A stretch of DNA of 64,000 nucleotides from an uncultured Clostridia bacterium (GCA_946542235.1 CAMNKK010000001.1:1-64000), one strand, 5' to 3'. Positions 17,405 through 28,017 are shown, numbered from the stretch's first letter. Made by a program: numbers and translations. The notes: generated by a model from the letters alone, not told the origin.

Positions 17405-18612
17405 TGAAGGAAACTGTCTATTCTGTTTTGTTGGCCGGAGGTACCGGAAGCAGAATGCATTCCTCCGTCAACAAGGTTCTCCTCCCAGTTGCCGGAATTC
17501 CCTGCATCGCCCGAAGTGCTCTGGCGCTGGCGCCTTTTACCGATTACCTGGTGCTGGTCGGACGTCCGGAGGAAAAAGCGCTTTTGCTAAAACTGCTGGA
17601 AGATTCCGGCATCAATAAACCCATTCTGTTTGCCTCCGGAGGTGCTACACGTCAGGAATCTGTTCATCACGGGCTGCATGCAGCTGCTGCACATGCGCAG
17701 GATGATAACGCAGTCATTCTGATTCATGACGGAGCCCGCTGTCTCGTAAGCGCGGAAGTCATCCAGAATTGTCTTCATTCCCTGTATACGAAAGGATCTG
17801 GTGCGGCTTCCATTTCAGTGACGGATACGCTCCGGAAGTCCGATCAATCCTGTCTTGCAGGCATTACTGTTCCCCGGAATGATCTGCAAGCTATGCAGAC
17901 TCCGCAGTGCTTCTATTTAAAAGATCTTTTGATTGCTTTTTCAAAAGCCGCGGAAGATGGATTTGAGGGAACGGACGATACATCCGTGATGGTTCATGCC
18001 GGTTTTCCTGTCTTTCTGTCAGAAGGAAGCCGCTTCAACCTGAAACTGACCACACGGGAGGATTTGGAAATGGCTGAAAAAATTCTGCGGGAATCATCCT
18101 GCCGTGTCCGGCAGAAGCCGGATTCCGTTTTGTGTTGTGCGCGGGTGGGTTTGGGTTATGATGTGCACCAACTGGTCGAAAGCAGAAAACTGATCCTTTG
18201 CGGAGTTGAAATTCCCTACTCGATGGGACTTCTGGGGCACAGTGATGCAGATGTCGCACTGCATGCTCTGATGGACGCTCTGCTGGGAGCGGCAGGCTTG
18301 GGGGATATTGGGCGTCATTTCCCGGATACAGATGCCAGGTATAAGGGAATTAGCTCCATGGAACTTCTTGAATCCGTAATCGGGAAGCTTTCTGAGGCCG
18401 GCTATCATCCCTCCAATGCAGACATTACAATCGTTGCCCAAAAACCAAAACTGGCGCCATATATCCCCCTGATGTCGGAGAAGGTGGCGTCAGCATTGGA
18501 TTTGCCATTATCTCGGGTCAATATCAAGGCTACAACAACAGAGCATCTTGGTTTTGAAGGTCGGATGGAAGGAATCTCCGCCCAGGCCGTCTGTCTGGTT
18601 CAGCCGTTGTAA
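17401..18612 (+). CDS. ispDF: Bifunctional IspD-IspF, MEP isoprenoid pathway
   Basis: 403 residues, two enzymes in one chain. About residues 1-230 are IspD (MEP cytidylyltransferase): [11 protein letters not shown] nucleotide loop, Lys in NKVLLPVAG, and EGTDDTSVM near 180. About 240-403 are IspF (MECDP synthase): [11 protein letters not shown] with metal-binding Asp/His near 242-250, [31 protein letters not shown] around 279-308 and [16 protein letters not shown] near the end. Together they perform steps 3 and 5 of the MEP pathway; Dxs, step 1, is encoded at 37-38.9 kb. The linker is only about 10-15 residues. Confidence 0.96.
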   Translation: MMKETVYSVLLAGGTGSRMHSSVNKVLLPVAGIPCIARSALALAPFTDYLVLVGRPEEKALLLKLLEDSGINKPILFASGGATRQESVHHGLHAAAAHAQDDNAVILIHDGARCLVSAEVIQNCLHSLYTKGSGAASISVTDTLRKSDQSCLAGITVPRNDLQAMQTPQCFYLKDLLIAFSKAAEDGFEGTDDTSVMVHAGFPVFLSEGSRFNLKLTTREDLEMAEKILRESSCRVRQKPDSVLCCARVGLGYDVHQLVESRKLILCGVEIPYSMGLLGHSDADVALHALMDALLGAAGLGDIGRHFPDTDARYKGISSMELLESVIGKLSEAGYHPSNADITIVAQKPKLAPYIPLMSEKVASALDLPLSRVNIKATTTEHLGFEGRMEGISAQAVCLVQPL

Positions 18613-18627
18613 ACCTTGCTTCTTCTT

Positions 18628-18658
18628 CCGGCACGCTATTCAGCGGTGCCGGTTTTTT
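18628..18658 (+). terminator. Terminator after ispDF
   Basis: CCGGCAC / GTGCCGG 7-bp outer stem with an inner GCT/AGC extension, followed by six T. Confidence 0.88.
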
Positions 18659-18706
18659 CATTCCGTATCCGGACAGACGGATAATATCTTGGAAATCTGC
18701 GGTTTC

Positions 18707-20377
18707 TCAGGAATTGCCATCCGCTGCATCCGCAGTTTCGGAAGAACTCCCTTCAGGATCGGCAGACGTTGTTTCCGGGCTTTCCGGCTTTTCAGCGGAA
18801 GAAGCATCTTCTGAAGTTTCCATCACAGCTGCAGTGGATTCCGTTTCTCCGGTTTCAGCATCGTTTTGATTTTCTTCCGGGTTCTGATCCTGATTTGTCC
18901 CCTCGGTATTTTCTTCGGCTGTTTCAGGCTTGGCAGGCGTCAGCTGTTCGCTTGCGCCAGCCAGGAATTCTGCAATTTTCACTGTCAGCTCATTGGCGGA
19001 AAAGGTCGTAAACTCCCTGGCGCCTTCCGTGGAAAACGGAGAAAACACCCACGGAGAAGAAGTCTTCATCTGCCCGTTTCCCGAAATCAGAAAGTCCTCT
19101 CTTATGATGCTCAGGCTGTATTCCAGCGTAGTAGGGCTGGACTGGGAATACCTGCTGAAATAGTGCAGATTCAATTCTGCGGAAAGCGGAAGCTCCTCCG
19201 GATAGTTTTTTTCATCCTCCCCTTCGGGAAGCCTCGAAACATCCCGTTCAGCAGTAAGCTTCCAGACCGTTCTCTCATGATCTCTGGATTCTTCATCTGT
19301 CGTTTTTTCGGAGGAGTGCTGCAACTCCAGCCGAATCGCATGATACAAGCCCTTTTCTGTTTCCTCCCCATTCGGATTTGGGCGCATAATCACCCACGCA
19401 CTGGCGGAATCAATCTGACTCCAGTCATAGTCTCTTCCCATCAGCAGCGTGATCACCTGTTCATCGTTCCGAAGCGTATAGGAGATCAGACCGTTTTTAT
19501 CTTCAATCAGCAGCGATTTGAATCCCATGCTGCTTTCATCAAGCGGCAGCTCAAGGCTGCTGGAGAGCTGAACTCCCAAGGTGGATATAGTGCTGGTATA
19601 GTTTATATCATACTCATTGTTCAGCGCGGAAAGCGCATCCAGAAAATAATAACCCAGATTCTGATTTTCAAACAGCCCCTTCTGTTCCTCAGAAAAGATC
19701 TGATCCATCAGGGCTTTTCCCTCCGCGCTGTTCTGCAGGATGTTCATGAGGCTGACAATTTCCTGCCTGAAATCATCCATTGGAATACTGTAGGACAGTT
19801 CCACCGCTGAAGTGCCGCTTTCTGTTGTTTTTACCTCCGAGGCTTCCGCATACCTTGCCAGCCAGACTTCCAGCTGCTTTTCCAGGATCTCGAGAACCGG
19901 ATTCAGGAGTGCTTCCTGCTGAGCTTTTCCAGTCTGTATCCAGCGAACAGCAGCGGACGCAATGGATGGATTTCCTCCTCGAGAAGGAAGCATGGCATCC
20001 GCCAATGCTGCCAGCGCAGGAAAACGAATAACCTCCCCAGGAAGAAAATCGGACCGGAAGAACAGACTGCTGCCATCATCGAAGATTTCTGTCAGCCCTT
20101 TCTGGCTTTCATCGTCTCCTGCCTGATAGAAATAATAGTGTCCCTGTTCACCTGTTCTCATACCCCGAAACTGGAGCTCAACGTCCTGAAAAGGCTGAAG
20201 TGACAGAATGAACGGATCATTCCCTTCTCCGTGAAGCTGCAGGGTGCCTTTCAGACCGCTGCCGCTGTCCAGCTGCTTCTGCATTTTTTCCTGCAGCGTA
20301 TAATCCACCGCTGCCAGGCTTTCCGCGGAAATCATCACCAGCATCATGCACAATAAGGCACAAAGGATTTTTTTCAT
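18707..20377 (-). CDS. Secreted protein of unknown function with acidic Ser/Thr/Glu-rich tail
   Basis: 556 residues. A signal peptide (MKKILCALLCMMLVMISAESLA) is followed by a beta-rich region of about 440 residues with many alternating polar/hydrophobic strands. The last roughly 90 residues are low complexity (Glu, Thr, Ser, Ala, Pro, Gln, Asn) and strongly acidic, resembling a surface linker or stalk, though no sorting motif or C-terminal membrane segment follows. There is no lipobox cysteine. I do not recognise the family. It follows dus on the same strand after about 120 bases. Confidence 0.8.
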   Translation of the reverse strand: MKKILCALLCMMLVMISAESLAAVDYTLQEKMQKQLDSGSGLKGTLQLHGEGNDPFILSLQPFQDVELQFRGMRTGEQGHYYFYQAGDDESQKGLTEIFDDGSSLFFRSDFLPGEVIRFPALAALADAMLPSRGGNPSIASAAVRWIQTGKAQQEALLNPVLEILEKQLEVWLARYAEASEVKTTESGTSAVELSYSIPMDDFRQEIVSLMNILQNSAEGKALMDQIFSEEQKGLFENQNLGYYFLDALSALNNEYDINYTSTISTLGVQLSSSLELPLDESSMGFKSLLIEDKNGLISYTLRNDEQVITLLMGRDYDWSQIDSASAWVIMRPNPNGEETEKGLYHAIRLELQHSSEKTTDEESRDHERTVWKLTAERDVSRLPEGEDEKNYPEELPLSAELNLHYFSRYSQSSPTTLEYSLSIIREDFLISGNGQMKTSSPWVFSPFSTEGAREFTTFSANELTVKIAEFLAGASEQLTPAKPETAEENTEGTNQDQNPEENQNDAETGETESTAAVMETSEDASSAEKPESPETTSADPEGSSSETADAADGNS

Positions 20378-20497
20378 TGAGTCCGCCCTCCAGTATCGTC
20401 AGATTTCTACCGATGCATGAATCCGTCGTCCGGTTTGCAGCACCGGCTTTCCATCCTCACTGCACCCTTCCCCGCCGTACATGCTCATACCGCCGTT

Positions 20498-21460
20498 TCA
20501 TGTATCATCCGCAGCCAGCGCTTCTTTCTCTACCTCATACAAAACAGCCCACACCTGTTCAGGGGTCTCTGCCCGGTTAATCTCTCTGCGGGCCCGGCTG
20601 GCTCCCCGAAGTCCATGAAGGTACCATCCGATATGCTTTCGCATCTCCCTCACAGCAATAGGCTCAGGCTTCCATGCAAGCATCCGGTCATAATGGGTTC
20701 GAATCATTCTGAAGCGTTCTGTTACGGTTACAGGCGTGATTTTTCTTCCCTGATCCAGCTCCAGAATCTGTCGAAATATCCAAGGGTTTCCCATGGCTCC
20801 GCGCCCAATCATGACGCCTGCCACTCCAGCTGTTCTGTAGCGCTGAATCGCCTGTTCCGCCTGAAAAATATCTCCGTTTCCCCAAACGGGAATTTGTACT
20901 TTTTCAGCAACAAGCTGAATCTGATCCCAGTCTGCTTCCCCGCTGTACTGCTGCATCCTGGTACGCCCGTGAACAGTAATCTCGGCTATACCGGCATCTT
21001 CAGCTCTTTGAGCCAGTTCAAGTGCGTTAATATGCTCAGCATCCCAGCCCAGCCGGATTTTAATGCTTACGGGCAGGGACACAGCACGTACCGTCAGCCG
21101 CATCATTTTCTCGGCAATATCCGGTGTCCGCATCAGGCCGCACCCTTCGCCGGAAGGCGCAATCTTATGTGCAGGGCAGCCCATGTTCAGGTCGATCCCG
21201 TCAAATCGGCCCAGCGCCTCCATCTGCTTGGCTGCTTCCGCAACCACCTCCGGGTCACGGCCGAAGAGCTGTACACAAACCCTGGGCTCATTTTCTCCCC
21301 GAATCAGCAGCTCCTGCACAGCCCGCTGCCGCGGCGCACACAGATATCCCATGGCACTGATCATCTCTGTATAGGATTGCTGGCAGCCCTGTTCTGCGCA
21401 TAGTCCGCGGAACACATGATCTGTTACGCCGCAGAGCGGCGCCAGCCTTACCTGTATCAT
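20498..21460 (-). CDS. dus: tRNA-dihydrouridine synthase (Dus/DusB family)
   Basis: 320 residues, an FMN-dependent TIM-barrel enzyme reducing uridines in the tRNA D loop. Motifs are LAPLCGVTDHVFR at the start, the catalytic-Cys region DLNMGCPAHKIAPSGEGCGLM near 95, SIKIRLGW near 140, ITVHGRTRMQQYSG near 165, GNGDIF near 200 and GVMIGRGAMGNPWIF near 220. GGAG 6 bases before the ATG at 21460 favours that start; the ATG at 21472 lacks a site. The gene follows upp after about 180 bases. Confidence 0.93.
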   Translation of the reverse strand: MIQVRLAPLCGVTDHVFRGLCAEQGCQQSYTEMISAMGYLCAPRQRAVQELLIRGENEPRVCVQLFGRDPEVVAEAAKQMEALGRFDGIDLNMGCPAHKIAPSGEGCGLMRTPDIAEKMMRLTVRAVSLPVSIKIRLGWDAEHINALELAQRAEDAGIAEITVHGRTRMQQYSGEADWDQIQLVAEKVQIPVWGNGDIFQAEQAIQRYRTAGVAGVMIGRGAMGNPWIFRQILELDQGRKITPVTVTERFRMIRTHYDRMLAWKPEPIAVREMRKHIGWYLHGLRGASRARREINRAETPEQVWAVLYEVEKEALAADDT

Positions 21461-21594
21461 CCTCAACTCCATCTCTCAGGTTAAAAATCCGAATCAGCTG
21501 ACAGCCTATGCGAAAGCGGGAATACCGCTTTCCGGTTCCGGTGCGGCCAGACTATTATAGATCAAATCCGGGTCCTGTGCAAGCAAACAGAATA

Positions 21595-21618
21595 CAGCAG
21601 CTCTGTAGCGAGCTGCTG
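21595..21618 (-). terminator. Hairpin after upp, possible terminator
   Basis: Perfect 9-bp stem CAGCAGCTC / GAGCTGCTG with a 6-nt loop, about 20 bases past the upp stop. Only a loose T-rich stretch follows on the minus strand, so termination would be partial. Confidence 0.5.
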
Positions 21619-21639
21619 CATGCATGCTGGTGCTTTTGC

Positions 21640-22349
<710 letters not shown>

Positions 22350-22372
22350 TTCCTTTTCTGTACTGCTTCGGT

Positions 22373-22401
22373 TTGACATGGTTGACTATGACTTCTATAA
22401 T
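22373..22401 (+). promoter_or_regulatory. Consensus promoter of lgt operon
   Basis: TTGACA (22373-22378), 17-bp spacer, TATAAT (22396-22401); both boxes are perfect. Transcription would start near 22408, which excludes start codons before that for the lgt gene. Confidence 0.9.
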
Positions 22402-22435
22402 GAATGTAATTCGTATGAAAGCTGGTGAGCTGCGA

Positions 22436-23416
22436 TTGGCAACGCCTTCTTCGCGACTGTTTCTCGGTCTGGTCCCATGGTATGGGCTGCTGATTGTGCT
22501 GGGGGCGGCTCTTGCTGTTTTTCATTCGGACAGAGAAGCAAAAAGGCTCCTCCTGCCGAAGGACTGCATCCTGGATCTTGCTCTCTGGATCCTGCCCTTT
22601 GGCATTATAGGCGCAAGAATTTACTATGTAATCTTTACCTGGCCCACCTTCAGAACCAATCCGGTATCCGTTCTATATCTCTGGGAAGGCGGCCTTGCCA
22701 TTTACGGCGGACTGATTGCAGGCGCAGCCGTCCTGGTTCTTTTCTGCCGGAAGAGAAAGCTTTCCGTGCTTCAGATGCTCGATATCATCGTTCCCGGAGT
22801 TGCCCTGGCTCAGGCAATCGGCAGATGGGGAAACTACTTTAATCAGGAAGCTTTCGGCCTGCCTCTTCGGGATAATTCTCCCCTGGCATTTTTCCCTCTG
22901 GCTGTACTGATCCGGAATGAATCCGGTTCTTCCTGGCATATGGCAACTTTCTTTTATGAATCATCCTGGGATTTTCTGGTCTTTCTGTTTCTGCTCTGGG
23001 GCAGACGCCGCTGGTTCAGAAAGCGGGGAGATGTTTTCCTCTTTTATCTCATGCTTTACTCAGCCGGACGCCTTGTGATTGAGAATCTTCGGATGGATTC
23101 CCTGTATCTTGGCTCCTCCGTCCGGATCAGTCAATTGCTCAGTATTTTGATTCTGATCTCAGTACTGGCCCTTTTCTGGTTCAGAAAAAAGAAGGAAAAA
23201 GGCTGCTGGCCGCGATTTATTATTATCTGTCTTTCACTGGGCCTTACCGTTTTTGCTCTGCTTCTTTCACTGACTTCCTTTTATCCCGGCTGGAATACCC
23301 CCCTGGTTCAGGCGCGTTATCTGGCCGTCTATTCCCTGATAATGATACTTTTCGCCGTGTTCCTCTACGGGCGCAGCGATCGTTCGGAGGTTTGCTATGC
23401 CCACCACCAGGCTTAA
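22436..23416 (+). CDS. lgt: Prolipoprotein diacylglyceryl transferase
   Basis: 326 residues from a TTG at 22436, with GGTGAG six bases upstream; ATGs at 22403 and 22415 are alternatives but lie at or within a few bases of the predicted transcription start. About seven or more membrane segments. Lgt motifs are WYGLLIVLG near the N-terminus, WEGGLAIYGGL in the second conserved block and the signature GRWGNYFNQEAFG near residue 135. It transfers diacylglycerol from phosphatidylglycerol to the lipobox Cys of lipoproteins. It is longer than usual because of an additional C-terminal pair of hydrophobic segments. It overlaps the next gene by 20 bases. Confidence 0.92.
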   Translation: MATPSSRLFLGLVPWYGLLIVLGAALAVFHSDREAKRLLLPKDCILDLALWILPFGIIGARIYYVIFTWPTFRTNPVSVLYLWEGGLAIYGGLIAGAAVLVLFCRKRKLSVLQMLDIIVPGVALAQAIGRWGNYFNQEAFGLPLRDNSPLAFFPLAVLIRNESGSSWHMATFFYESSWDFLVFLFLLWGRRRWFRKRGDVFLFYLMLYSAGRLVIENLRMDSLYLGSSVRISQLLSILILISVLALFWFRKKKEKGCWPRFIIICLSLGLTVFALLLSLTSFYPGWNTPLVQARYLAVYSLIMILFAVFLYGRSDRSEVCYAHHQA

Positions 23417-24551
23417 AAATACGCTGTACCGGCTGGCCCTTCCCGTGAAGGCGCCCCGTCTGTATCCTGAGCTTACCGCAAAAGGAGATCCGCTCAGTTC
23501 CCCTGATGCGTTTCTGAGGCTGCTTCGCATGCACCATGTCATGGGTTCCGCCACGCTTCTGAAGGATCAGTCGCATCGTTCTGTGCTGCTCTGTTCCTCC
23601 CGGAATCCGGATCATTCCGTTTTCTGGCATTCCATGTTTCGTGTTGCTTCCATTACGAAAATGGCGACCGCGCTGGCCGCGCTTCGCGCGGCAGAAGAAG
23701 GGATGCTCGCTTTGGATCTGCCCGTCCTGTCTTATTTCCCGCAGATTTCATCTCTTCCCGACCTTCAGGATGTTACCCTTCTGCATCTTCTCTCCCATAC
23801 TTCCGGGCTGATGGATCCGCCGGACATGGAGTCTGCACTGATCCAGGAAAAAACATTTCCGGAGATCGTGCTGAATACTCGGCAGTCGGCGCCCGGCACT
23901 GAATTCCATTATTCCAACCTGGGGTTCGGCCTCATCGGTTCCCTGCTGGAAGCTGTTTACAGCAAGCCTGTTTCCAAAGTGCTGAAGAATCTTGTTTTTT
24001 CTCCTCTGGGTATGAATGCAACACTGGATGCTTCTGAGCTTCTTCCGGAACAGATTGTTCCAATTACCCGTGTTTTTCCCTATCATTCCGGAAAGGATCT
24101 GGTTAAGACACCCCTGGGAGAAAGGCCCCTCACGAAGCCGGACCCTCTTCGCCATTACGGGCATACAGCCGGTGCAATGTACCTGGATCTTCCCTCTCTT
24201 GAAAAACTGACGGACTGTCTGATGCGGAACGGACAACCAATCCTGAAAACCGATCTCGGGCAGGTCATGATTCGGAAGCACGCCGAATACGGCCAAATCT
24301 CACCCACTCTCTCCTACGGGCTGGGAATTCTTCGCATCCAGGATCGTTCCCTTTCCGATTCCCTGATTTTCGGGCATCAGGGGTTTGCCTACGGCTGTGC
24401 GGATGGAGCCTTCTGGGAGAATGGTACAAATCGCATGGTTCTTTTCCTGAACGGCGGCGCAAGCGAAGCAAGAAAAGGACGTCTTGGATTATGCAATTAT
24501 GATCTGCTGAAATGGGCTTTTCGAAAGGAGATGCCGCAATGGTCCAGGTAA
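23397..24551 (+). CDS. Serine hydrolase of the beta-lactamase/D-alanyl-D-alanine carboxypeptidase (class C) family
   Basis: 384 residues, no evident signal peptide. Motif 1 SxxK lies in RVASITKMATALAAL near residue 86, motif 2 YxN in FHYSNLGFG near 178, and motif 3 has HQG (FGHQGFAYG, near 330) in place of KTG, as in esterase and peptidase members. LLSHTSGLMDPP near 140 is also typical. The substrate cannot be told from sequence; hydrolysis of a D-Ala peptide or ester is likely, and antibiotic resistance should not be assumed. GGAGG lies 6 bases before the ATG, within the lgt 3' end. Confidence 0.87.
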   Translation: MPTTRLKNTLYRLALPVKAPRLYPELTAKGDPLSSPDAFLRLLRMHHVMGSATLLKDQSHRSVLLCSSRNPDHSVFWHSMFRVASITKMATALAALRAAEEGMLALDLPVLSYFPQISSLPDLQDVTLLHLLSHTSGLMDPPDMESALIQEKTFPEIVLNTRQSAPGTEFHYSNLGFGLIGSLLEAVYSKPVSKVLKNLVFSPLGMNATLDASELLPEQIVPITRVFPYHSGKDLVKTPLGERPLTKPDPLRHYGHTAGAMYLDLPSLEKLTDCLMRNGQPILKTDLGQVMIRKHAEYGQISPTLSYGLGILRIQDRSLSDSLIFGHQGFAYGCADGAFWENGTNRMVLFLNGGASEARKGRLGLCNYDLLKWAFRKEMPQWSR

Positions 24552-25174
24552 GCAATGTGGAAAAGCTCAGAGGCCAAAAAATAAAAATCACCTTCGAGGA
24601 TGGCTCCAGCTATCTGCTTCTTCGTTCCATGTATCTGGATCGGCCGCTGGAGGCCGGTGATGAAGTGGATCCAAAGGAATATGCCCAGTGGGTTCTGACC
24701 CGTCAATACCGTTCCGCGCTGGATAAAGCAGTGGCCATGCTGGCAGTTAGAGCCTGCAGCAAGGGAGAAATCCGGCAGAAGCTTCGCAGAATCGGTTTTT
24801 CGGAAGAAACCGCGGATATGGTAATCTACAAACTGGAAAAAAACCATCTTTTGAATGACGAAGAATTTGCTGCTCAGTGGGTTCAGTATCGCTCCGGCCA
24901 GAAATACGGTCCGCGGCGGATCTCCCAGGAGCTCCGCATCAAGGGTGTTTCCGCAGAAGAAGCGGAAAGCGCTCTGGAGGAAGTTCCGGAAGAAGCACAG
25001 CTGGAAAACGCCGTCAGGCTTGCCCGGAAAGCGTTGCAGCGTGCCAAAGCGGGCGAAGATCCCCGAAAAACCCGGCAAAAAATACTGGCTTCCATTGTGC
25101 GCCGCGGCTACAGCTGGGACCTGGCCAGGCAGGCTGTAGATCAGGTTCTGAATGCAGATGACGAATGGCCGTAA
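24539..25174 (+). CDS. recX: RecX-family regulator
   Basis: 211 residues, a three-helix-repeat protein: AVAMLAVRACSKGEIRQKLRRIGFSEETAD near 70-100, LNDEEFAAQWVQYR near 115 and YGPRRISQELRIKGVSAE near 133 match RecX. RecX binds RecA filaments and blocks their extension. The start at 24539 is supported by AAGGAG 8 bases upstream; the frame overlaps the serine hydrolase end. recA itself is not in this window. The gene ends before a bidirectional terminator. Confidence 0.92.
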   Translation: MVQVSNVEKLRGQKIKITFEDGSSYLLLRSMYLDRPLEAGDEVDPKEYAQWVLTRQYRSALDKAVAMLAVRACSKGEIRQKLRRIGFSEETADMVIYKLEKNHLLNDEEFAAQWVQYRSGQKYGPRRISQELRIKGVSAEEAESALEEVPEEAQLENAVRLARKALQRAKAGEDPRKTRQKILASIVRRGYSWDLARQAVDQVLNADDEWP

Positions 25175-25252
25175 TTTTTTCCGCGAAGGTGATCCGGCCG
25201 GATCAGAAAGCAGAATGCCGCCCCGCCAATCAGTTCATTCTGCATAAAAAAA

Positions 25253-25286
25253 CGCCGCTTCCCGAAAGGAAGCGGCGCCTTTTTTT
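25253..25286. terminator. Bidirectional terminator between recX and ppdK
   Basis: 10-bp perfect stem CGCCGCTTCC / GGAAGCGGCG (25253-25262, 25268-25277). Seven T follow on the plus strand after CC, and an A-run precedes it that gives T on the minus strand. It serves both convergent genes. Confidence 0.93.
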
Positions 25287-25304
25287 GATTGTATCTGGGT
25301 TGAA

Positions 25305-27944
25305 TTACTTTTTGTCAGCGATGGCAGCCTGCGCAGCAGCAAGCCGGGCGATCGGTACGCGGAAGGGAGAGCAGCTCACATAGTCCAGGCCGATCTTGTG
25401 GCAGAATTCCACAGAGCTCGGATCGCCGCCATGCTCGCCGCAGATGCCAACGTGCAGCTTGGGATTGACGGGACGGCCGAGGTCGATCGCCATCTTCATC
25501 AGCTTGCCCACGCCGGTCTGATCCAGCTTCGCAAAGGGATCGCTTTCAAAGATCTTGGTGTCATAGTAGGCTCCCAGGAACTTGCCGGCGTCATCGCGGC
25601 TGAAGCCGAAGGTCATCTGGGTCAGGTCATTGGTTCCGAAGCAGAAGAAGTCAGCCTCGGTCGCAATCTCATCCGCGGTCAGTGCAGCGCGCGGAATCTC
25701 GATCATGGTACCGACTTCGTACTCCAGCTTCACATCGGAAGCGGCGATTTCGGCATCAGCGGTCTCCACAACCACCTTCTTGACAAATTTCAGCTCTTTG
25801 ACCTCGCAAACCAGCGGAATCATGATTTCCGGCTTCACATCCCAGTCCGGATGAGCCTTCTTGGTGTTGATGGCAGCCCGGATGACAGCCTTGGTCTGCA
25901 TCTTCGCAATTTCCGGATAGGTAACCGCAAGACGGCATCCGCGGTGACCCATCATCGGGTTGAACTCATGCAGGCTGGCAATGATGTTCTTGATGGTCTC
26001 CACGGACTTGTTCTGCGCCTTGGCCAGGGCAGCAATTTCTTCTTCCGTGGTGGGCACGAACTCATGCAGCGGCGGATCCAGGAAGCGGATGCACACAGGG
26101 CAGCCTTCCAGCGCTTCGTACAGCTTTTCGAAGTCACTCTGCTGATAGGGCAGAATCTTGTTCAGCGCCACTTCGCGCTCTTCGGCGGTGTCGGAGCAGA
26201 TCATCTCGCGGAAGGCTGCAATGCGCTCCGGCTCAAAGAACATGTGCTCGGTACGGCAGAGGCCGATGCCTTCGGCGCCCAGCTCACGGGCTTTCTTCGC
26301 GTCAGCGGGGGTATCCGCGTTGGTACGAACCTTCAGGCGGCGATACTTGTCCGCCCAGGCCATGATGCGGCCGAACTCACCGGCGATGGTGGCATCCACG
26401 GTCGGAATCAGGCCGTCATAGATCTTTCCGGTAGAGCCGTCGATGGAAATGAAGTCACCTTCATGATAGGTCTTCCCGGCCAGCACAAACTTCTTGTTCT
26501 CCTCGTCCATGGCGATATCGCCGCAGCCGGAAACACAGCACTTGCCCATGCCGCGGGCAACCACAGCCGCGTGGCTGGTCATGCCGCCGCGAACGGTCAG
26601 GATACCCTGAGCGCTCTTCATGCCGGTAATGTCTTCAGGAGAAGTTTCCAGGCGAACCAGAACGACCTTCTCGCCGCGGGCAGCCCAGGATTCGGCATCT
26701 TCCGCGGTGAACACGATCTTGCCGCAGGCGGCACCGGGGCTGGCGCCCAGACCCTTGCCGATGGGCTCGGCCTTCTTCAGGGCGGCGGCATCAAACTGCG
26801 GGTGCAGCAGGGTATCCAGATTGCGGGGATCGATCATGGCGACAGCTTCTTCTTCCGTCTTCATGCCTTCGTCCACCAGATCGCATGCGATCTTCAGAGC
26901 GGCAGGAGCAGTGCGCTTGCCGTTACGGCACTGCAGCATGTAGAGCTTTCCGTTCTCCACGGTGAACTCCATATCCTGCATGTCGTGATAGTGCTTTTCC
27001 AGCACATCACATACGCGGATAAAGTCTGCGTATGCCTGGGGGAACTTGCTTTCCATCTCAGCGATGGGCATGGGGGTACGCACGCCGGCCACCACGTCTT
27101 CGCCCTGAGCATTGGTCAGGAACTCGCCCATCAGTTTCTTCTCGCCGGTGGCGGGATCACGGGTGAAAGCAACGCCGGTACCGGAATTGTCATTCAGGTT
27201 GCCGAACACCATGGGCATCACGTTGACAGCAGTGCCCCAGCTGTAGGGAATGTCATTGTCGCGGCGATACACGTTGGCGCGGGGATTGTCCCAGCTGCGG
27301 AAAACGGCCTTGATGGCGCCCATCAGCTGTTCCTTGGGATCGGAGGGGAAATCCGAGCCAATCTTGCTCTTGTATTCGGCCTTGAAGGCAGCAGCCAGCT
27401 CCTTCAGATCAGCCGCAGTCAGCTCAACGTCAAATGTAACGCCGCGCTTGGCTTTCATTTCATCGATGAGCTGTTCGAAGTACTTTTTGCCAACTTCCAT
27501 GACGACATCAGAGTACATCTGGATGAACCGGCGATAGCTGTCATATACGAACCGCTCGAACTTGGGATCAGGGTTGCCTGCGATCATCGCGGCCACCACA
27601 TCATCATTCAGGCCGAGGTTCAGAATGGTATCCATCATACCGGGCATGGAGGCGCGGGCACCAGACCGCACGGAAACCAGCAGGGGGTTCTGCAGATCGC
27701 CGAACTTCTTGCCGTTAATCTCTTCCATCTTGGCGATGTACTCCATGATCTGCGCCTGGATTTCATCGTTGATCTGACGGCCATCTTCGTAATACTGGGT
27801 GCAGGCTTCGGTAGTAATGGTGAAGCCCTGGGGCACCGGCAGGCCAATATTGGTCATCTCAGCCAGGTTCGCGCCCTTGCCGCCCAGCAGCTCACGCATC
27901 TGAGCGTTGCCTTCACTGAAGAGGTAAAGGTACTTGTGGGACAT
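25305..27944 (-). CDS. ppdK: Pyruvate, phosphate dikinase
   Basis: 879 residues, full length. It interconverts pyruvate + ATP + Pi and PEP + AMP + PPi. The N-terminal ATP-grasp region has LLGGKGANLAEMTNIGLPVPQGF; the phosphohistidine swivelling domain has GGMTSHAAVVARGMG near 455; the PEP-binding TIM barrel has GIGLCRTEHMF near 560, PMMGHRGCRL near 690, TNDLTQMTFGFSRDD and GICGEHGGDPSSVEF near 830. The start at 27944 is preceded by GAGGAG. With pckA and oadB in the window it points to a reversible PEP/pyruvate/oxaloacetate node. The PPDK regulatory protein gene is not adjacent. Confidence 0.97.
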   Translation of the reverse strand: MSHKYLYLFSEGNAQMRELLGGKGANLAEMTNIGLPVPQGFTITTEACTQYYEDGRQINDEIQAQIMEYIAKMEEINGKKFGDLQNPLLVSVRSGARASMPGMMDTILNLGLNDDVVAAMIAGNPDPKFERFVYDSYRRFIQMYSDVVMEVGKKYFEQLIDEMKAKRGVTFDVELTAADLKELAAAFKAEYKSKIGSDFPSDPKEQLMGAIKAVFRSWDNPRANVYRRDNDIPYSWGTAVNVMPMVFGNLNDNSGTGVAFTRDPATGEKKLMGEFLTNAQGEDVVAGVRTPMPIAEMESKFPQAYADFIRVCDVLEKHYHDMQDMEFTVENGKLYMLQCRNGKRTAPAALKIACDLVDEGMKTEEEAVAMIDPRNLDTLLHPQFDAAALKKAEPIGKGLGASPGAACGKIVFTAEDAESWAARGEKVVLVRLETSPEDITGMKSAQGILTVRGGMTSHAAVVARGMGKCCVSGCGDIAMDEENKKFVLAGKTYHEGDFISIDGSTGKIYDGLIPTVDATIAGEFGRIMAWADKYRRLKVRTNADTPADAKKARELGAEGIGLCRTEHMFFEPERIAAFREMICSDTAEEREVALNKILPYQQSDFEKLYEALEGCPVCIRFLDPPLHEFVPTTEEEIAALAKAQNKSVETIKNIIASLHEFNPMMGHRGCRLAVTYPEIAKMQTKAVIRAAINTKKAHPDWDVKPEIMIPLVCEVKELKFVKKVVVETADAEIAASDVKLEYEVGTMIEIPRAALTADEIATEADFFCFGTNDLTQMTFGFSRDDAGKFLGAYYDTKIFESDPFAKLDQTGVGKLMKMAIDLGRPVNPKLHVGICGEHGGDPSSVEFCHKIGLDYVSCSPFRVPIARLAAAQAAIADKK

Positions 27945-28017
27945 TTTAATCTCCTCCTCGATCAATTTCGGCGCGCGCCACAAAGCGTCAACGCATTGGC
28001 CCACGCACATCGTTTTT

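Noticed and set aside
23397-24551. Antibiotic-resistance beta-lactamase
   Set aside because: Has SxxK and YxN but HQG instead of KTG and no signal peptide; fits the general serine hydrolase group, so no resistance claim is made.
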